Shown here one piece after another: positions 52,182 through 64,000 of a DNA stretch of 64,000 nt. The notes below the pieces were generated by a model. It saw only the letters and a list, made by a program, of their open reading frames with translations, was not told the origin of the DNA and searched no databases. A program made the translations under genes and the position numbers. Numbering within the stretch: position 1 is the first letter of the stretch; each line of letters starts with the position of its first letter. This stretch comes from Diogma glabrata (lineage: Eukaryota > Arthropoda > Insecta > Diptera > Cylindrotomidae): NCBI GenBank assembly GCA_963693315.1, contig CAVNZG010000001.1:434001-498000 (forward strand), read 5' to 3'.

Positions 52182-52966
52182 TGGTTTCCAGATTAAAGAC
52201 CGAGTTCCCCAAAGATATTTTATTTAGTATGTGTGATGAACCAATGGGTGAATGTAAAAACATTCGTTTATTGGGTGTCACAGTTCCAAATGACCTACTC
52301 TGGAACGATCATGTAATGGCGATGGCAAAAAGCGCGTCTAAAAAACTCGGTCTCCTAAATAGATGCAAAAAATTTTTTACTCCATACCAATTGCTCCATG
52401 TTTATAAGTCCTATATTCGTCCCTGTATGGAGTACCGCTGTCAAGTTTAGGGTGCTGCCTCTGTTTCCATCTTGGCTCTCTTGGACTCTGTTCAAAAGCG
52501 AGCTATACGAATTGTGGGTGATCGAACTTTGACATCAAAACTTGATTCCCTACAACATCGTCGCACTGTTGCTGACCTCGTTGTTTTTTACAAATATCGT
52601 CATCAGCAGTGCTCAGATGAAATCAGCGGCATCATGCCTCAAACTTATTCTTACTCCCGTTCCACTCGGCAATCGGCTGCCGCAACCAGTGAAACGGTAA
52701 AGATCCCGCGCTGTCATACTGGCAGATCGCAGAGAGACTTGTTTGTCCGAACTGCGTACAAATGGAATAGTTTGCCGGAACACTTAGTCTCAGGTGGCTT
52801 CAACCCACAGATGTTTAAAAAAAGCGTTAATCTACACCTTAGAACGCCAGTTGTTGTGGGACCCAGGTCTAGACCTAGGTCTTAAAAGGTATTTATGTGT
52901 TGTTGTGACACATATTCTAAACCCTATTACACAACACATTTTATTAAAAAAAAAAAAAAAAAAAAA
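52182..52966 (+). pseudogene. Non-LTR element A, 5'-truncated 3' copy with poly(A)
   Basis: Same protein segment as 266-836 but plus strand: 'LKTEFPKDILFSMCDEPMGE', 'KSASKKLGLLNRCKKFFTPY', 'SYIRPCMEYRCQV', a stop where the other copy has Trp, then 'LDSVQKRAIRIVGD' and 'QSAAATSETVKIPRCHTGRS', ending 'VVVGPRSRPRS' at 52885. A21 tail at 52946-52966. Flanked by 'atattgcttatg' (52170-52181) and 'atattggttatg' (52971-52982), a 12-bp target duplication with one mismatch. This gives the true 3' end of element A. Confidence 0.9.
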
Positions 52967-52982
52967 TTAAATATTGGTTATG

Positions 52983-55900
52983 AGAATCTTAGCTGTGGAC
53001 TGATGGTTACAGTGGAAGAGTTGGTGGTCCTTGATAAAGATTCCTATGCTAAAATGAATGATGTCTATTTTTTTTTCAGTTTGCCGATATGGATTGCTTG
53101 TTCTGTGTCGGCTATAGATCAAAACATAGAAGATGAATAGAAAATAGAGAAGTAAGAACGAATAGAGAATTAAGTTTTGTGTTGAGAAATGGAATCGTTT
53201 GTTTGAACTTGTTAGATAATAAAAAAAAGAAAGGGGTCGTACTTGACTGCATCGTTTAAACGAACAATTAAAAAATAATTCGCTAGATTTTTAAGCCTTC
53301 TGCTGATTTACTGCTAAGTGTGTTACTCTGCAATAAATTTAAAGTTTTTCTTTATTAAATACGTGATTTAGTGTGGCAGAATTTCACGCTATGGTGGTAG
53401 TATTTATAGATTCACTTTGTAGATTTTCACACATTTTTGAATTGGTTTATATTTTTTACTGTTGAAGAGAGAATAAACCGAGAGTGAATCTCTCTTTATA
53501 TCTCGGAGCAGTTTTGAAAACCCACGGGTTATATGTTCAATTCAATTTGTCTTATGAACTACTTGACAGATTTTTAATTTTTTTGTGTTTAAATGCAAAA
53601 GTAGGTCTTTTTTGGTAAAAATGGTAATTTGGTAAAATAATATCTTTTTATAATTTATTATAAAAATGTAATAGGGGTTTGTATAGTTGATATTCCCCTT
53701 GTTTTTTATATTTTCCCCATAGTGTTATAATATTATTATTTTTCCAAATAATGCCAAATAATTGGGGACTATGGCAGTTTTTTGAAAAAGCAGAGAAATT
53801 TAAAAAAAAAACACCTTACAAAATTTATTAAAATATTTCCATAATATATATATGACAAGGTAAAAGTTTTAGATAAACCCCTCTTTTATGTTGCCTGAAA
53901 TGCCATTATAGCTTGGAAACCACCGCAGTTTGATGTTGTTGGGTTGCGCTATCTTACAAAGATTTTTCCAATACTCATTGTAGCGGTTGGAAGTAGTCGC
54001 TGGGTATCCAAACAGATGCCTTTCTTTTTCTTTATAGATGCAAGCTAGTTATTACATGCGTACGTTCATTGATAGCATATACCTCATTGGAGTTGTACAC
54101 CAAACAACTCTATACCACACATACAATGCCTCGGTTGTGTAGTGGATAGCATATTTGCCAAAGGCTTCGATAAACTTCGAATAGAATAATCGTTTTGATG
54201 ATGACGGTCCTAATCCAGTCTGAAGCACACATAAAAGAAATAGAGTTTTTTTCTGAGAAAAATCTAAAACATGCTGGCACATTTTTCTATCATCCATCGA
54301 ATTGGTCTTATTCTCAATTCAAGAAACACAATTCATTCAATCTCTTGTATTCACTGATCAGTAAACGCCAACACGAGGTTTTATCAAGCAATTATTTTAA
54401 CACCGTTATTGTTTCCCAAAAACTGGAAAGCAAGTCTGAAACAATATTCCTTAATAAGAATTACTACAAGGACCAAAAATTACTACCCAGCACACCATAT
54501 TGACAAATACATCAACAAATTCACCATGGGGGAAAAAAATCTTTTGTCCTAACTCCAAAAAGCGTCCCAAATCCATCGTCTCCCAATTACCATATCCAGT
54601 TCCGATCTACTAACGTCTAATACCCCCTTAGTATATACCTCCCTAATCTTCGTGGATAACCTATCAAATATTTGATTGGCTCCTGCAGACAAAATCAAAA
54701 TTACATTCTTACAGGAAACCTATATTCCCAAAACATGTTTACTGAGCTTAAAGATTTAACACCAAAGAACAAAACTGCAAGACACAAAAAACAATCTATA
54801 AAATAAATTGCAACCTTAAAATAAATAATCCACTAATTTCTATATAGGCGAATTCTGCCAGTTTTTAAATAAAAAGATGTATTAAAACTTCGTTGACTCG
54901 AAAACAATGGTGAACTCTCTAAAAACTACAACAAATAGATATCAACAAATCACCCATATTTCACTCGCACACATCATTTGTACTTCAAACTAATAGTCTT
55001 AACTGCAATTTACGCCAACCTTCTCTTAATTTTTCTAAAGCAAGCTACAGACCTACAGTCAAATTGTCAATCAATCGAAAACGAAATAAAATTTTAATGT
55101 AAAAATCCCCTAAATTTTATTTCGTTTATTTTCGTTTTCGATTGATTGTCAATTTGATTGTAGGTCTGTAGCTTGCTTAATTTATCACCAAACTGCCTTT
55201 TCATTACCAATATAAAGATTACACGACGATTTTTATAAAAGGTAAACAAGTAACAACAAACAATTCTGTTGAAACGTCAAACGAATTTTTGTTTAAAAAT
55301 AATTTATAAAACGTAGTAGTTTTACAAAAAAGTAATGGATTTTAGATCAAAATCGGTACTAATACATATACACAAAATATTAAGCAAAATCGCTTTCAAA
55401 GCGAATCGCATTCCATAATTGGCATTCTGGTCTTTTTACTACTAATCCGAATTCTCCTCAACCCGGTTTTTATCTGCCACGTTATACATGGACTACACTA
55501 AACCGAATAAGAACAAATCATGGTCGTTGTACTGACTTTTTCTACAAATGGAGAATTTCAGAGCGTACAATGTAACTGCGGAGCACCATAAAATACATTG
55601 CAAGCGTGTGTTCAATTCGACGCTACAATGGCGACATCTCAGACATCCATTTGGCAACCACCGATGTAGTAGCATGAATAAACTCACTCGATGTAAACAT
55701 CTAATGTTCAAATGTACTGCCCATGTCCAATGATTAAATATTTTACTCTTTGAATTTTAACAACTCAAATCGATTGCACGCTAATTTAATGTATATTCAT
55801 ATTTTGTTTTAGGGAGATTTCATAAAAAAAACCTACTTATTTTAAGTTTTATTGGTTTTAATTTGTTGTGTTTATGTGCTACGAAAAAAAAACCATACGC

Positions 55901-57159
55901 TAAATAAAATAAATAAAAATCTTTAAAATAAAACAAAACAGAAGTTTCTATCTTTAATAGAACCGAAGTTATGAATTTTTTAAAATAAGTCATCAAGTCA
56001 AAAATTACGAAATTCTCGAAATTTAGAACCACACTATTTTCCAAAAAAATCTCGAACATGTATATCTTTTCTTTCGATATAAAACCCCTAAAAAAATGAT
56101 CAGTCAAATCAAAAATGTGTCGGTCAGATTTTGTTCAAATCTGTTCGATTTGTAAAAGATTGGGCTGGAAAACGTACAACGAAAAAAAAACAACTATTTT
56201 TTAAAAATCTGAAATTTTGATATTATATTGTTGGCATTAACGAAAGGAAAAAAGTCATTTCTGCTTTTATTTTTTGTGTACTCTGAATCGGAGTTATGCG
56301 CGGTTGAATTTTTGAGGCTTTTTCACGTAGTTTTGGTAATGGTGTCAATGTTTTGTTAATAGATCCCATAAATTTCATGTGATTTACGTATATTTTTGCA
56401 CATAGGGAGAAAAATTATTGAATAATCAAAATATGTTAGTTGGAAATTAATAATTTTTCTCTTTTCCGCTAGGCGGCGCGTTAAACCTTGCTTTACTTCA
56501 AAGCTCATATCTCAAAAAGCATCTTTTTTTTTTGGTTTTTCACAAATTTTAAAGTAGCTATAGTAGTAGTAGTAGCTATAGTATATGCAGCTATGAAATT
56601 GAGAAATAAAAAGTCAGCAATTCAATATGGATTTTTTCTTACGATTTTTTAAAGTTTGATATATGAAAAATTCACATGTGTTTTTTTATTAAGTTAATAA
56701 TCCTGTACTAAATGTGGATCTAATAAATTAAACATTTCATATTTTAACACCTGCAATAAATTTGAACCATTTTCTGTGCGGTTAAATGGTTAAAAACTTA
56801 TTAAAAATTAATTTAAGTTAAGTGGTAAAATAAAGGAATTTAAATTATTAAAAGGGTGTGTAAAATGTTTATTCATTTTTAAAAATGTCTATTCAGCCCC
56901 TTTTTACTAATTAAAATCTCTTAGACTCATAATTTTAACATTTAAAATTTCTAATGACGCCCACAAACGGTTTTTGGAACAAATTATGCTTGCATCCAAT
57001 CAAAATATATTAAATTGTACCTGCCTAATTTTACCTGATTCTACCTATGTGAAAACTATTTCAAGGGTATATATATATTGATGTGATTGCCTTATATCAA
57101 TTATATTCAAAAATATTTAGAAGACATAACGTTTAGAAAAGATAATAATAGAAATGCCG
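52983..57159. other. Unassigned intronic DNA
   Basis: 4.2 kb without a supported gene. An open frame at 54195-54503 (102 codons) and 55548-55733 have no motif I know. 55930-56030 resembles 51780-51870. A small palindrome lies at 55038-55178. The stretch 53900-54900 is less AT-rich and may be an old element. Confidence 0.5.
55038..55178. repeat. 141-bp palindromic MITE-like element
   Basis: Ends 'aagcaagctacagacctaca' and its complement; arms about 62 bases, spacer about 15. No ORF. Confidence 0.85.
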
Positions 57160-59585
57160 TTCAAATTGTGCAGTAACTTGTCCAATGGGGAACCAATTTG
57201 TTACGTCATCAAAAAATTTGTAGCCACTTCAATTTTGAAAAATTCCATAAACCGTTATCTTATATTTAACTAGCGGTTTTCCAAATCTCTCAAGTTCTAT
57301 CCATCTTACATTTCTTAATACATCAAAATTTGTAACCAATGTAGAACCAATTTGTTACGTTATCAAAAAATTTGCAGCCCTGCCAATTTTGAGAAATTCA
57401 AAAAACCGTTATCTTATATTTAAGCTGGCGGTTTTCCAAATATCTCAAGTTCTATTAATCTTACTTTATTTGTGAATACATCAAAATTTGGGTCCAATGT
57501 GGAATCAATTTGTTACGTCATCAATAAAGTTGTAGCCCCTCCAATTTTGAAAAATTCACAAAACCGTTATCTATATTTAAGCATGCGGTTTTCCAAATAT
57601 CTCACGTTCTATTCATCTTATTTTTTTTGCTGAATACATCAAAATTTGTAAGCAATGTGGAACCAATTTTTACGCCATCAAAAAATCTGTAGCCCTCTCC
57701 AAGTTCGAAAAAATGAAGAAACGGTTATCTTATATTTAAGCTAGCGGTTTTCAAAATATCTCACGACCTATTCATTAAATATATTTAAATTCTGAACACT
57801 TTAAAATTTGTAGCCAATGTGGAACCAATTTGTTTCGTCATCAAAAAATTTGTAGCCTCTCCAATTTTGAAAAATTCAAGAAAACGTTATCTTATATTCA
57901 AGCTAGCGGTTTTCACAATATCTCACGTACTATTCATCTTACTTTATTTCTGAATACATCAAAATTTGTGAACAATGTCGAACCAATTTGTTACGTCATC
58001 AAAAATGTTTAACCCCTGCCAATTTTTAAAATTCCAGAAATCCGTTATCTTATATTTAACTATGCGGTTTTAGAAATACCTCAAGTTCTATTCATCTAAC
58101 TTTAATTCTGAATACATCAAAATATCAAAATTTGGAGCCGATTGGGAACTAATTTGTTACGTCATCAAAACATTTGTAGCCCCCTCTAATTTTGAAAAAT
58201 TCAAGAAACCGTTATCTTTTATTTAAGCTAGCAGTTTTCCAAATCTCTCAAGTTCTGTCCATCTTACATTTCTGAATACATCAAAATTTGTAGCCATGTG
58301 GAACCAATTTGTTACGTCACCAAAAAATTTGTAGCCCTGCCAATTTTGAAAAATTCAAGAAACCGTTATCTTATTTTTAAGCTAGCGGTTTTTCAAATAT
58401 CTCACGTTCTATCCATCTTACATTTTTGAATACATCAAAATTTGTAGCCAATTTGGAACCAATTTGTAAAGTTATCTTATATTTAAGCTAGCGGTTTTCC
58501 AAATATCTCACGTTCTATTCATCTTACTTTATTTCTGAATACTTCAAAATTTGGAGCCAATGTGGAACCAATTTGTTACGCCAACAAAAAATTTGTAGCC
58601 CCTGCCAATTTTGAAAAATTCAAGAAACCGTAATCTTATATTTAAGCTAGCGGTTTTCCAAATATCTCACATTCTATTCATCTTACATTATTTCTGAATA
58701 CATCAAAATTTGTAGCCAATGTAGAAAGAAATTTGTTTCGTTATCAAAAAATTTGTAGCCCCCGCCAAATTTAAAAATTCAAGAACCGTAAATATAAGAT
58801 TACGGCTAGCGGTTTTAAATATTTCTCACGTTCTATTTATCTTACTTTCTTAATACTTTAAAATTTGTAGCCAATGTGGAACCAATTTGTTACGCCAACA
58901 AAAAATTTGTAGCCACTGCCAATTTTGAAAAATTCAAAAAACTGTTATCTTATTTTTAAGCTAGCGGTTTTCAAAATATCTCACGTTCTATTCATCTAAC
59001 GTTAATCCTGAATATATCAAAATTTGTAGCCAATGTGGAACCAATTTGTTACGTCATCAAAAAATTTGTAGCCCATGTCGATTTTGAAAAATTCAAGATA
59101 CCGTTAGCTTAAATTTAAACTAGCGGTTTTCAAAGTGTCTCAATTTCTTTTCTTCCAAATTTAATTCTGAATGCATCCCAGTTTGTACACTAGCTGAAAC
59201 CAATTTGTTGATATTTAAAAAATTTGTAGCTTATAACGATTTTTAAAATTTCAAAAAACCGTTAACAAATAGCCTATGTGAATTTTGAAAAGTCCAAGAA
59301 ACCGTTATCTTAAATTTATGCTAGCGGTTTTCAAAATATCTGACGTTCTATTCATCCAATTTTAATTCTGAATGCATCCAAATTTGTATTCAATATGTTG
59401 CGTCATTAAAAAATTTGTAGCCCCTGCCAATTTTGAAAAATTCAAGAATCGCCAGCTTATGTTTAAGCTACGATTTTCAAAAAATCTAAAGTTTTGTTAA
59501 TCCATTTATAATTTTAATTATGTAAAAATGTGTAGCCAAAATGCAGTAAATTTGTAACGTTATTAAGTAATTTGTAACCAGTTGT
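57160..59585. repeat. Satellite array, about 15-16 units of about 155-160 bp
   Basis: Each unit reads roughly 'aaaccgttatcttatattta', 'agctagcggttttccaaata', 'tctcacgttctattcatctt', 'gaatacatcaaaatttgtag', 'ccaatgtggaaccaatttgt', 'tacgtcatcaaaaaatttgt', 'agcccctgccaattttgaaa'. Spacings between successive 'accgtt' words are 154, 158 and about 157. Units differ by 10-25 percent; a shortened unit is near 58470 and the rightmost units are most decayed. Confidence 0.92.
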
Positions 59586-59846
59586 GCATTAAGAGTATTG
59601 CGACTTCGTCTCGATATCTAAACATATATCCTTCATCGGTTAAACACTCTTATTGGTCTTCAAACTTAAATAACTATTGCAATTAATATTAATTAATCAT
59701 TTTTTGGTGAATAATCGAACTGCAGTAGTAAAACATTTTAAATCTGGTTTTGATTTAAAATTTGTGGTATTTAGAATGAGATGTGATGTGGTATATCTTT
59801 AGTAAAAAAAGTTAATTTTTAACAGTACAAAAAACATTTATTTTTC

Positions 59847-60168
59847 TTATGCTTTTATGTACAAAATGAGAATAGGAACAATTTTCAATGTTTCCTTTGT
59901 CTTTATTGGCTTTTTGAGCAAATCGTCATATTCGTACCATACATTTATGCCACGTCTATACACAATAGCAGTGTAGAGCCCTTGAACTGTATGGTCAATT
60001 ATTTCTTTTACATTTTTTTTAAATTTGGTTGGCACTTTAAGTGCGCAAACACCTATTAAAAAGAAATTTCCGTCCTCTTTTTCGGCCAATCTTTTTGGAA
60101 TATCTAATAAATGTATTTCATTAGCTGACTCATCATTATTAAAAATTTCGAAAAATATTAGATCGCCT
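59847..60168 (-). CDS. Protease-like fragment, ubiquitin-hydrolase-type C-terminal wording, uncertain
   Basis: After a possible acceptor 'tttattttag' (60169) the minus strand reads 'GDLIFFEIFNNDESANEIHL', 'LDIPKRLAEKEDGNFFLIGV', 'HTVQGLYTAIVYRRGINVWY', 'EYDDLLKKPIKT' and stops at 59847. 'GxYTAxxxRxxxxWYEYDDL' resembles the His box and following strands of ubiquitin-specific proteases, which cut ubiquitin from proteins; the expected His before Tyr is Leu here, so it would be inactive. It may be the last exon of a multi-copy or transposon gene. The open frame upstream to 60335 is probably intron. Confidence 0.35.
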
Positions 60169-60508
60169 AAAATAAATAATTTTAAAATAAATTTTATTAT
60201 TATATTTAATAAAATAATATATGATATGAATTTAGTAAAATAATAATACTTTTTATTTACAATTAAAATAATATATGTTCCGCACGAGTTGTAAATAAAG
60301 TTCAACTCTGCTTGTGCCCTTGTGGTAAACATCATAAATACACCTCGGAAGAGAACATGTTATTTTTCTCAGTGATTTGTAATTAAAACACACCTCGAGA
60401 GGAAAACAATCACTTTTCTTGGTGTATAATCTACAACATTGCACGATTTGTCATTTCCTCATTAGCGAGAGCGGATTGCTTCATTTTCTCTCTAACGAGT
60501 AAAATAAC

Positions 60509-60644
60509 AAAACCAAGACAGCATAATTAATTTTTATGGCAACATTTATATTTACGATAATTAAAAATAAAAATAATATTTCTATTTTTAATTATCGTAA
60601 ATATAAATGTTGCCATAAAAATTAATTATGTTGTCATGGTTTTT
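60509..60644. repeat. 136-bp palindromic MITE-like element
   Basis: Arms of about 63 bases around a 9-base centre; 'taattttta­t' type wording with 'ggcaacatttatatttacga' in the left arm and its complement in the right. Confidence 0.85.
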
Positions 60645-62194
60645 ATACAAAAGGGCACAGTATGTATAATGCATATTTAACTGAATGATTTTCGTTCGAT
60701 TTAAATGGAAAAATTGTATTAAAATTAGAATTAAATATTAGAATTGTGGTAGAATATATTGTGTAAAAGCTATAAGCACTTTGGAAGAGAGCACGGCAAC
60801 ATGGTTTCAGTTAGATGAAGCTAAACGGACATCGATTGAAAAAATACACTTTCCTTCCGTACTACTAAAATCTAATACATACTTTAATTTTGTTTTCTGA
60901 ATCATTTAAAAGAAGTAGATTATTTGAATAGAGAGCGAAATTATACTTTGTTGCTTTAGATTAGCGATTCTAATAATAAACGATACAAAGCAACAAAATC
61001 GTGTTCTTGATCGTGTCAAACACGATATTTTTCTACAGCTTTGACTATATATAGTAATTACTACGAATATCGAAGTAAATTGAATATGGTTAATTTTTTT
61101 GTTAACAAACTAAGTATAGTATGTATTTATCAGTAAAACCACATAAAAATAGCCTACTTTGCTTCTTTTTTATAGTTTAAAAAAGTTAACTTTCTTTTGC
61201 AGTTGTAGAAAATAGTACATTATGATGCAAGGACGTAAAGCTAAAGATTTTGGATGTATGTGGAGTTTGCAAATAAGGGCACTAGCCGAGATTTGCACCC
61301 ACATTAAGTCCAAAATGGCTTACGTCCGTGCGTCATATACTATTTTTTATTCGCCGCAAGCAAAGCATTTAAAAAATTATTATTCCCTAAATCAAAATTA
61401 TAAATTTGCATAAATTTTGAAATAAAAATATGTTGAATAAGTAACCTTTGACAATATATTTGTTTTTTTTTTCAAAATATAACTATGACAACAAAGAATA
61501 ACAAATATTTTAATTGGATTAGGAAATTTAGAATCGAAAGGTTGCTTTGATAAAAATTTCTATTTTTAAAAAAATTTCAACAGATACAAATGATTTTTTA
61601 CTTTTTTGGATGTAACTATGATAACAAAATATATGGTTAAAGTGATACTTTAAGGCAGCAAATCACAGGAATAAAGTAACACATTAATATGCAGGCGAAA
61701 AAAAATAATACTTTACCAATAGATTTTAGAGACTGTGTAACGCTTTTTTAGTTTTACAACTGTTTCTCGGACAGTCGGTAATTGTATTTAATACAGAGTA
61801 CTTTTCTATTAAAAATTTATTTGCAGATGACAATTCATAATCTGGTATTCCAGTCGCAATTAAATTTGTTTCTTGTATGAATTTGCATTGATTGCATGTG
61901 GAAATTTCTACGAAACTCGGAGTACTTTATAATAATTTATTTGCCAGCCAAGGAGCTGAAACGTTGCAATTTAAATGTTTACTGGTTTTTATTAAAACCG
62001 AATCCGACGATTCACATATTTCTAGGAAAATCTCAGCTCTTCTTTTATATGTTGAAGCTGTTATGCCGTAATTCAATATTAGACCAGGGTCGATAATTTT
62101 TGAAAACAAAAAAAATAATAGCAGGATGAAACCCAGGATGATTAGGATGATTATAAAAATTATTTATGTACAATAAAGAAAATATGAGCAATTT
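60645..62194. other. Unassigned DNA upstream of the DFSENY gene
   Basis: Frames at 61222-61413 (plus) and 61927-62109 (minus) are short and without recognised motif. Some may be N-terminal remnants of the gene that follows; I cannot show it. Confidence 0.4.
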
Positions 62195-63310
62195 CAGCAT
62201 AAAGCCACAATAGCGCTTATTGCTATGTACAATAAATGAAGCTTATGTGGAGTTTAAAAATAAGTTTCCTGATGTGAAAATAGGATTTACTAAATTCACG
62301 TCCCTTCGACCACAAGAATGTATAAAATTATCCCAAGAAGTTCATACTGTGTGCGTGTGTACCATACATCAAAATATAAAACTAATGATTCAACACTCTA
62401 AGATGTCTTGGATTACTGATGCTGCTTTCCAGAATTATAAAACATTAATTGACTTTGTTTTATGTGGTGAATTAACAGAAGATTGTCATACTTTGAAGTG
62501 CAATGAATGTTCAAAAAAACTTCAACAACTGGAAGAAAGATTACTAAATGATTTTGACGTTAAAGGAATCCTTCAAGTCAAATATGAACAATGGAATACC
62601 ACTGGTCGATGCAATGTAGATACTTTAATAGAAACTGTAGAAGAATTTATGAAAAAATTTGTTTACCGTTTACAAATTTTGATACCACACAACTTTATAG
62701 CAAAACAGCAATCTACATTCATTGAGGAAAGAAAAAAAAATTAGAACCAGGAGAGTGCTTCGTTCAAGGGGATTTTTCTGAAAACTACGCCTTCATAATT
62801 CAGGATTCGGTTCAAGGTTATCATTATAATAATTCACAAGCTACTATTCATCCATTTGTCATTTATTTTAAAAGTGCCGCAAGTGAATATATACAGCACC
62901 GAAGTTTTATACTCATTTCGGATATCACAACAGTGCTACAGTCCATCTTTTTATTACAAATTTTATTGAATTCATCAAAACGCATATATATTCTAATATT
63001 AGGAAAATAATTTATAACACCGACGGTGCACCTTCTCAATACAAAAATAAACAACCATAAAAAAGACTTTAAGGTTGATGCAGAATGCCATTTTCATGCT
63101 ACCAGCCATGGAAAGAGACCTTGCGATGGGATTGGTGGTCCACTGAAGCGTGCTGCACACCGTTATAGTATGGGGAGCAGAGATATTATTGATACGCCAA
63201 AAAAACTTTTCGAATGGGCTTTAAAATGGGAATCTACCATGAACTTTGGATACGCCGATAAAAATGAATATCAATTAACAAAAGAAAAATTACAAAATCG
63301 ATATAAAAAA
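62195..63310 (+). pseudogene. DFSENY/HGKxxCDG-family gene, probably a transposase, broken
   Basis: Three frames together spell one protein. 62220-62742: 'FKNKFPDVKIGFTKFTSLRP', 'VCVCTIHQNIKLM', 'FIAKQQSTFIEE'. After a shift in an A run: 'GECFVQGDFSENYAFIIQD', 'NNSQATIHPFVIYF' (about 62755-62860). After further shifts: 'NTDGAPSQYKN' (about 63018) and, from 63057, 'HATSHGKRPCDGIGGPLKR'. I recognise this as a multi-copy, uncharacterised family of invertebrates. Two conserved Asp blocks (GDFSENY, DGAPSQYKN) followed by SHGKxxCDG suggest an RNase H-like DDE nuclease, by inference only. Repeat X interrupts the C-terminus after 'KLQNRYKK'. Confidence 0.65.
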
Positions 63311-64000
63311 TCCCAGCGGCAGGTATATCCGCTAGAAATAGGTAGATTTCGGGGTCAGACGATTTTGTGTCCAAATAAATTAGATAAGTCAGATTAGTTT
63401 AAATAAAAAATTTAAGTAGAAACAGAATAATTCAAAAAAATTATCGAACCAAATTAAATACATTATCCGAACCTACTCTATCAATACAATTTCTGAACAG
63501 TTTTATTTAAGTTGGTATAAACTACTTTTAATAACATATTAAATCTACCAAAGATCAAATGAACTACACAACTACAATTATACCATCACACATAATTTGT
63601 AATCAAACATTATCCGACAATTTTATTTTAAAGTCATCTTTTGTTGTTGTTTTTTTGTTCTTATTTAATCTTTTTTCAAACGGTTACTTAGTTAAAAAAA
63701 ATAAAAACAAAAGAGATTTTGATAATTTTTCTATGGTATTAAATGGCTTGATATTTTTCTTGTAAGGGGTGCATTATAATGCTTATAAAAATGAAACCTT
63801 TTGGGTTAGAAAGCTGAAATTTTTTGAGGCTATAGTTTAAAAGTATGTTTAAAAGTTAAGATGAATTTAAATAACATAAACTGAAACATGATGAAAGCAT
63901 TGCATTTTGCGTTTGTTTTCATTTCAACAGCCCTAGGGTCTCAACCTTTAGACTTGAACTATTTTTTTTGAAAATTTTGGAAAGATTTATATTTTATATA
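63311..64000. mobile_element. Repeat X, copy 2, runs off the window
   Basis: About 95 percent identical to 2801-3500 and begins at the same base ('tcccagcggcaggtatatcc') after a run of six A. The right end is outside the window. Confidence 0.8.

Noticed and set aside
53900..54900. Possible gene around the 102-codon frame at 54195
   Set aside because: No domain wording, no splice structure and no second copy in the window to support it.
57160..59585. CRISPR-like array
   Set aside because: Contiguous satellite monomers without spacers, in animal DNA.
59847..60335. Whole 162-codon frame as one exon
   Set aside because: Codons upstream of about 60169 are hydrophobic AT-rich translation ending in a polypyrimidine-like TAG; more likely intron.
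63311..63397. Last 29 codons of the frame at 63026-63397 as the true C-terminus of the DFSENY gene
   Set aside because: That stretch is the start of repeat X, which occurs without the gene at 2801; the frame continues by chance.

Overview
The window is AT-rich nuclear DNA of an arthropod, most likely an insect with a large, repeat-laden genome. The only ordinary host gene seen is neural cadherin: two + strand exons (33247-34266 and 34322-34513) that read like insect CadN. They are separated by a 55-base intron and flanked on both sides by tens of kilobases in which I find no other exon. Nearly everything else is transposable-element DNA.

Region 1-26.2 kb is one nested stack. A minus-strand non-LTR retrotransposon (element A; pieces at 24921-25645, 21869-22202 and 266-2073) is split by a 2.7-kb hAT element (22211-24912; 8-bp target duplication) and by a second non-LTR element, B (2090-21852; 16-bp duplication). 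Element B is itself split by a Polinton/Maverick (2458-18712; AG...CT ends, 6-bp duplication TGTATC). The Polinton has inverted arms of about 3 kb, each carrying the C-terminal end of its packaging ATPase, and a 3.2-kb core with three minus-strand gene relics. It was later invaded by a Helitron (15483-18291), a pogo-like MITE (13753-13925), a 1.2-kb repeat called X here (2801-4019) and a 2.9-kb block (6541-9483) holding a GTSF1-like zinc-finger relic and a large palindrome with a captured gene fragment. Each arm supplies the empty-site sequence for insertions in the other, so these boundaries are exact to a few bases.

Region 26.2-33 kb holds two copies of a hairpin-rich repeat, a 259-bp insertion with a hammerhead-ribozyme-like motif, a TA microsatellite and a Penelope-like element (GIY-YIG endonuclease, inverted terminal repeats with another hammerhead-like core) ending about 240 bp before the CadN exon. 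Region 34.5-39.3 kb is bare AT-rich intron. Region 39.3-50.5 kb holds a truncated RTE fragment, a second Penelope-like element, a MITE inside TA repeats, a 200-N gap, a non-LTR reverse transcriptase with intact ORF, a nearly complete RTE element and a Tc1-like fold-back whose transposase exon is interrupted by an intron. From 50.5 to 64 kb come another palindrome, a 3' fragment of element A with its poly(A), unassigned DNA, a satellite array of about 155-160-bp units, a doubtful protease-like fragment, a broken transposase-like gene of the DFSENY family, and a second copy of X that interrupts it.

Recurring theme: elements of unrelated classes (Polinton, Tc1, the 7.5-9.4 kb element, element A, Penelope) are present as inverted duplications of their 3' coding ends. 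This could reflect element structure, a host process or assembly, and is the broadest puzzle in the window.
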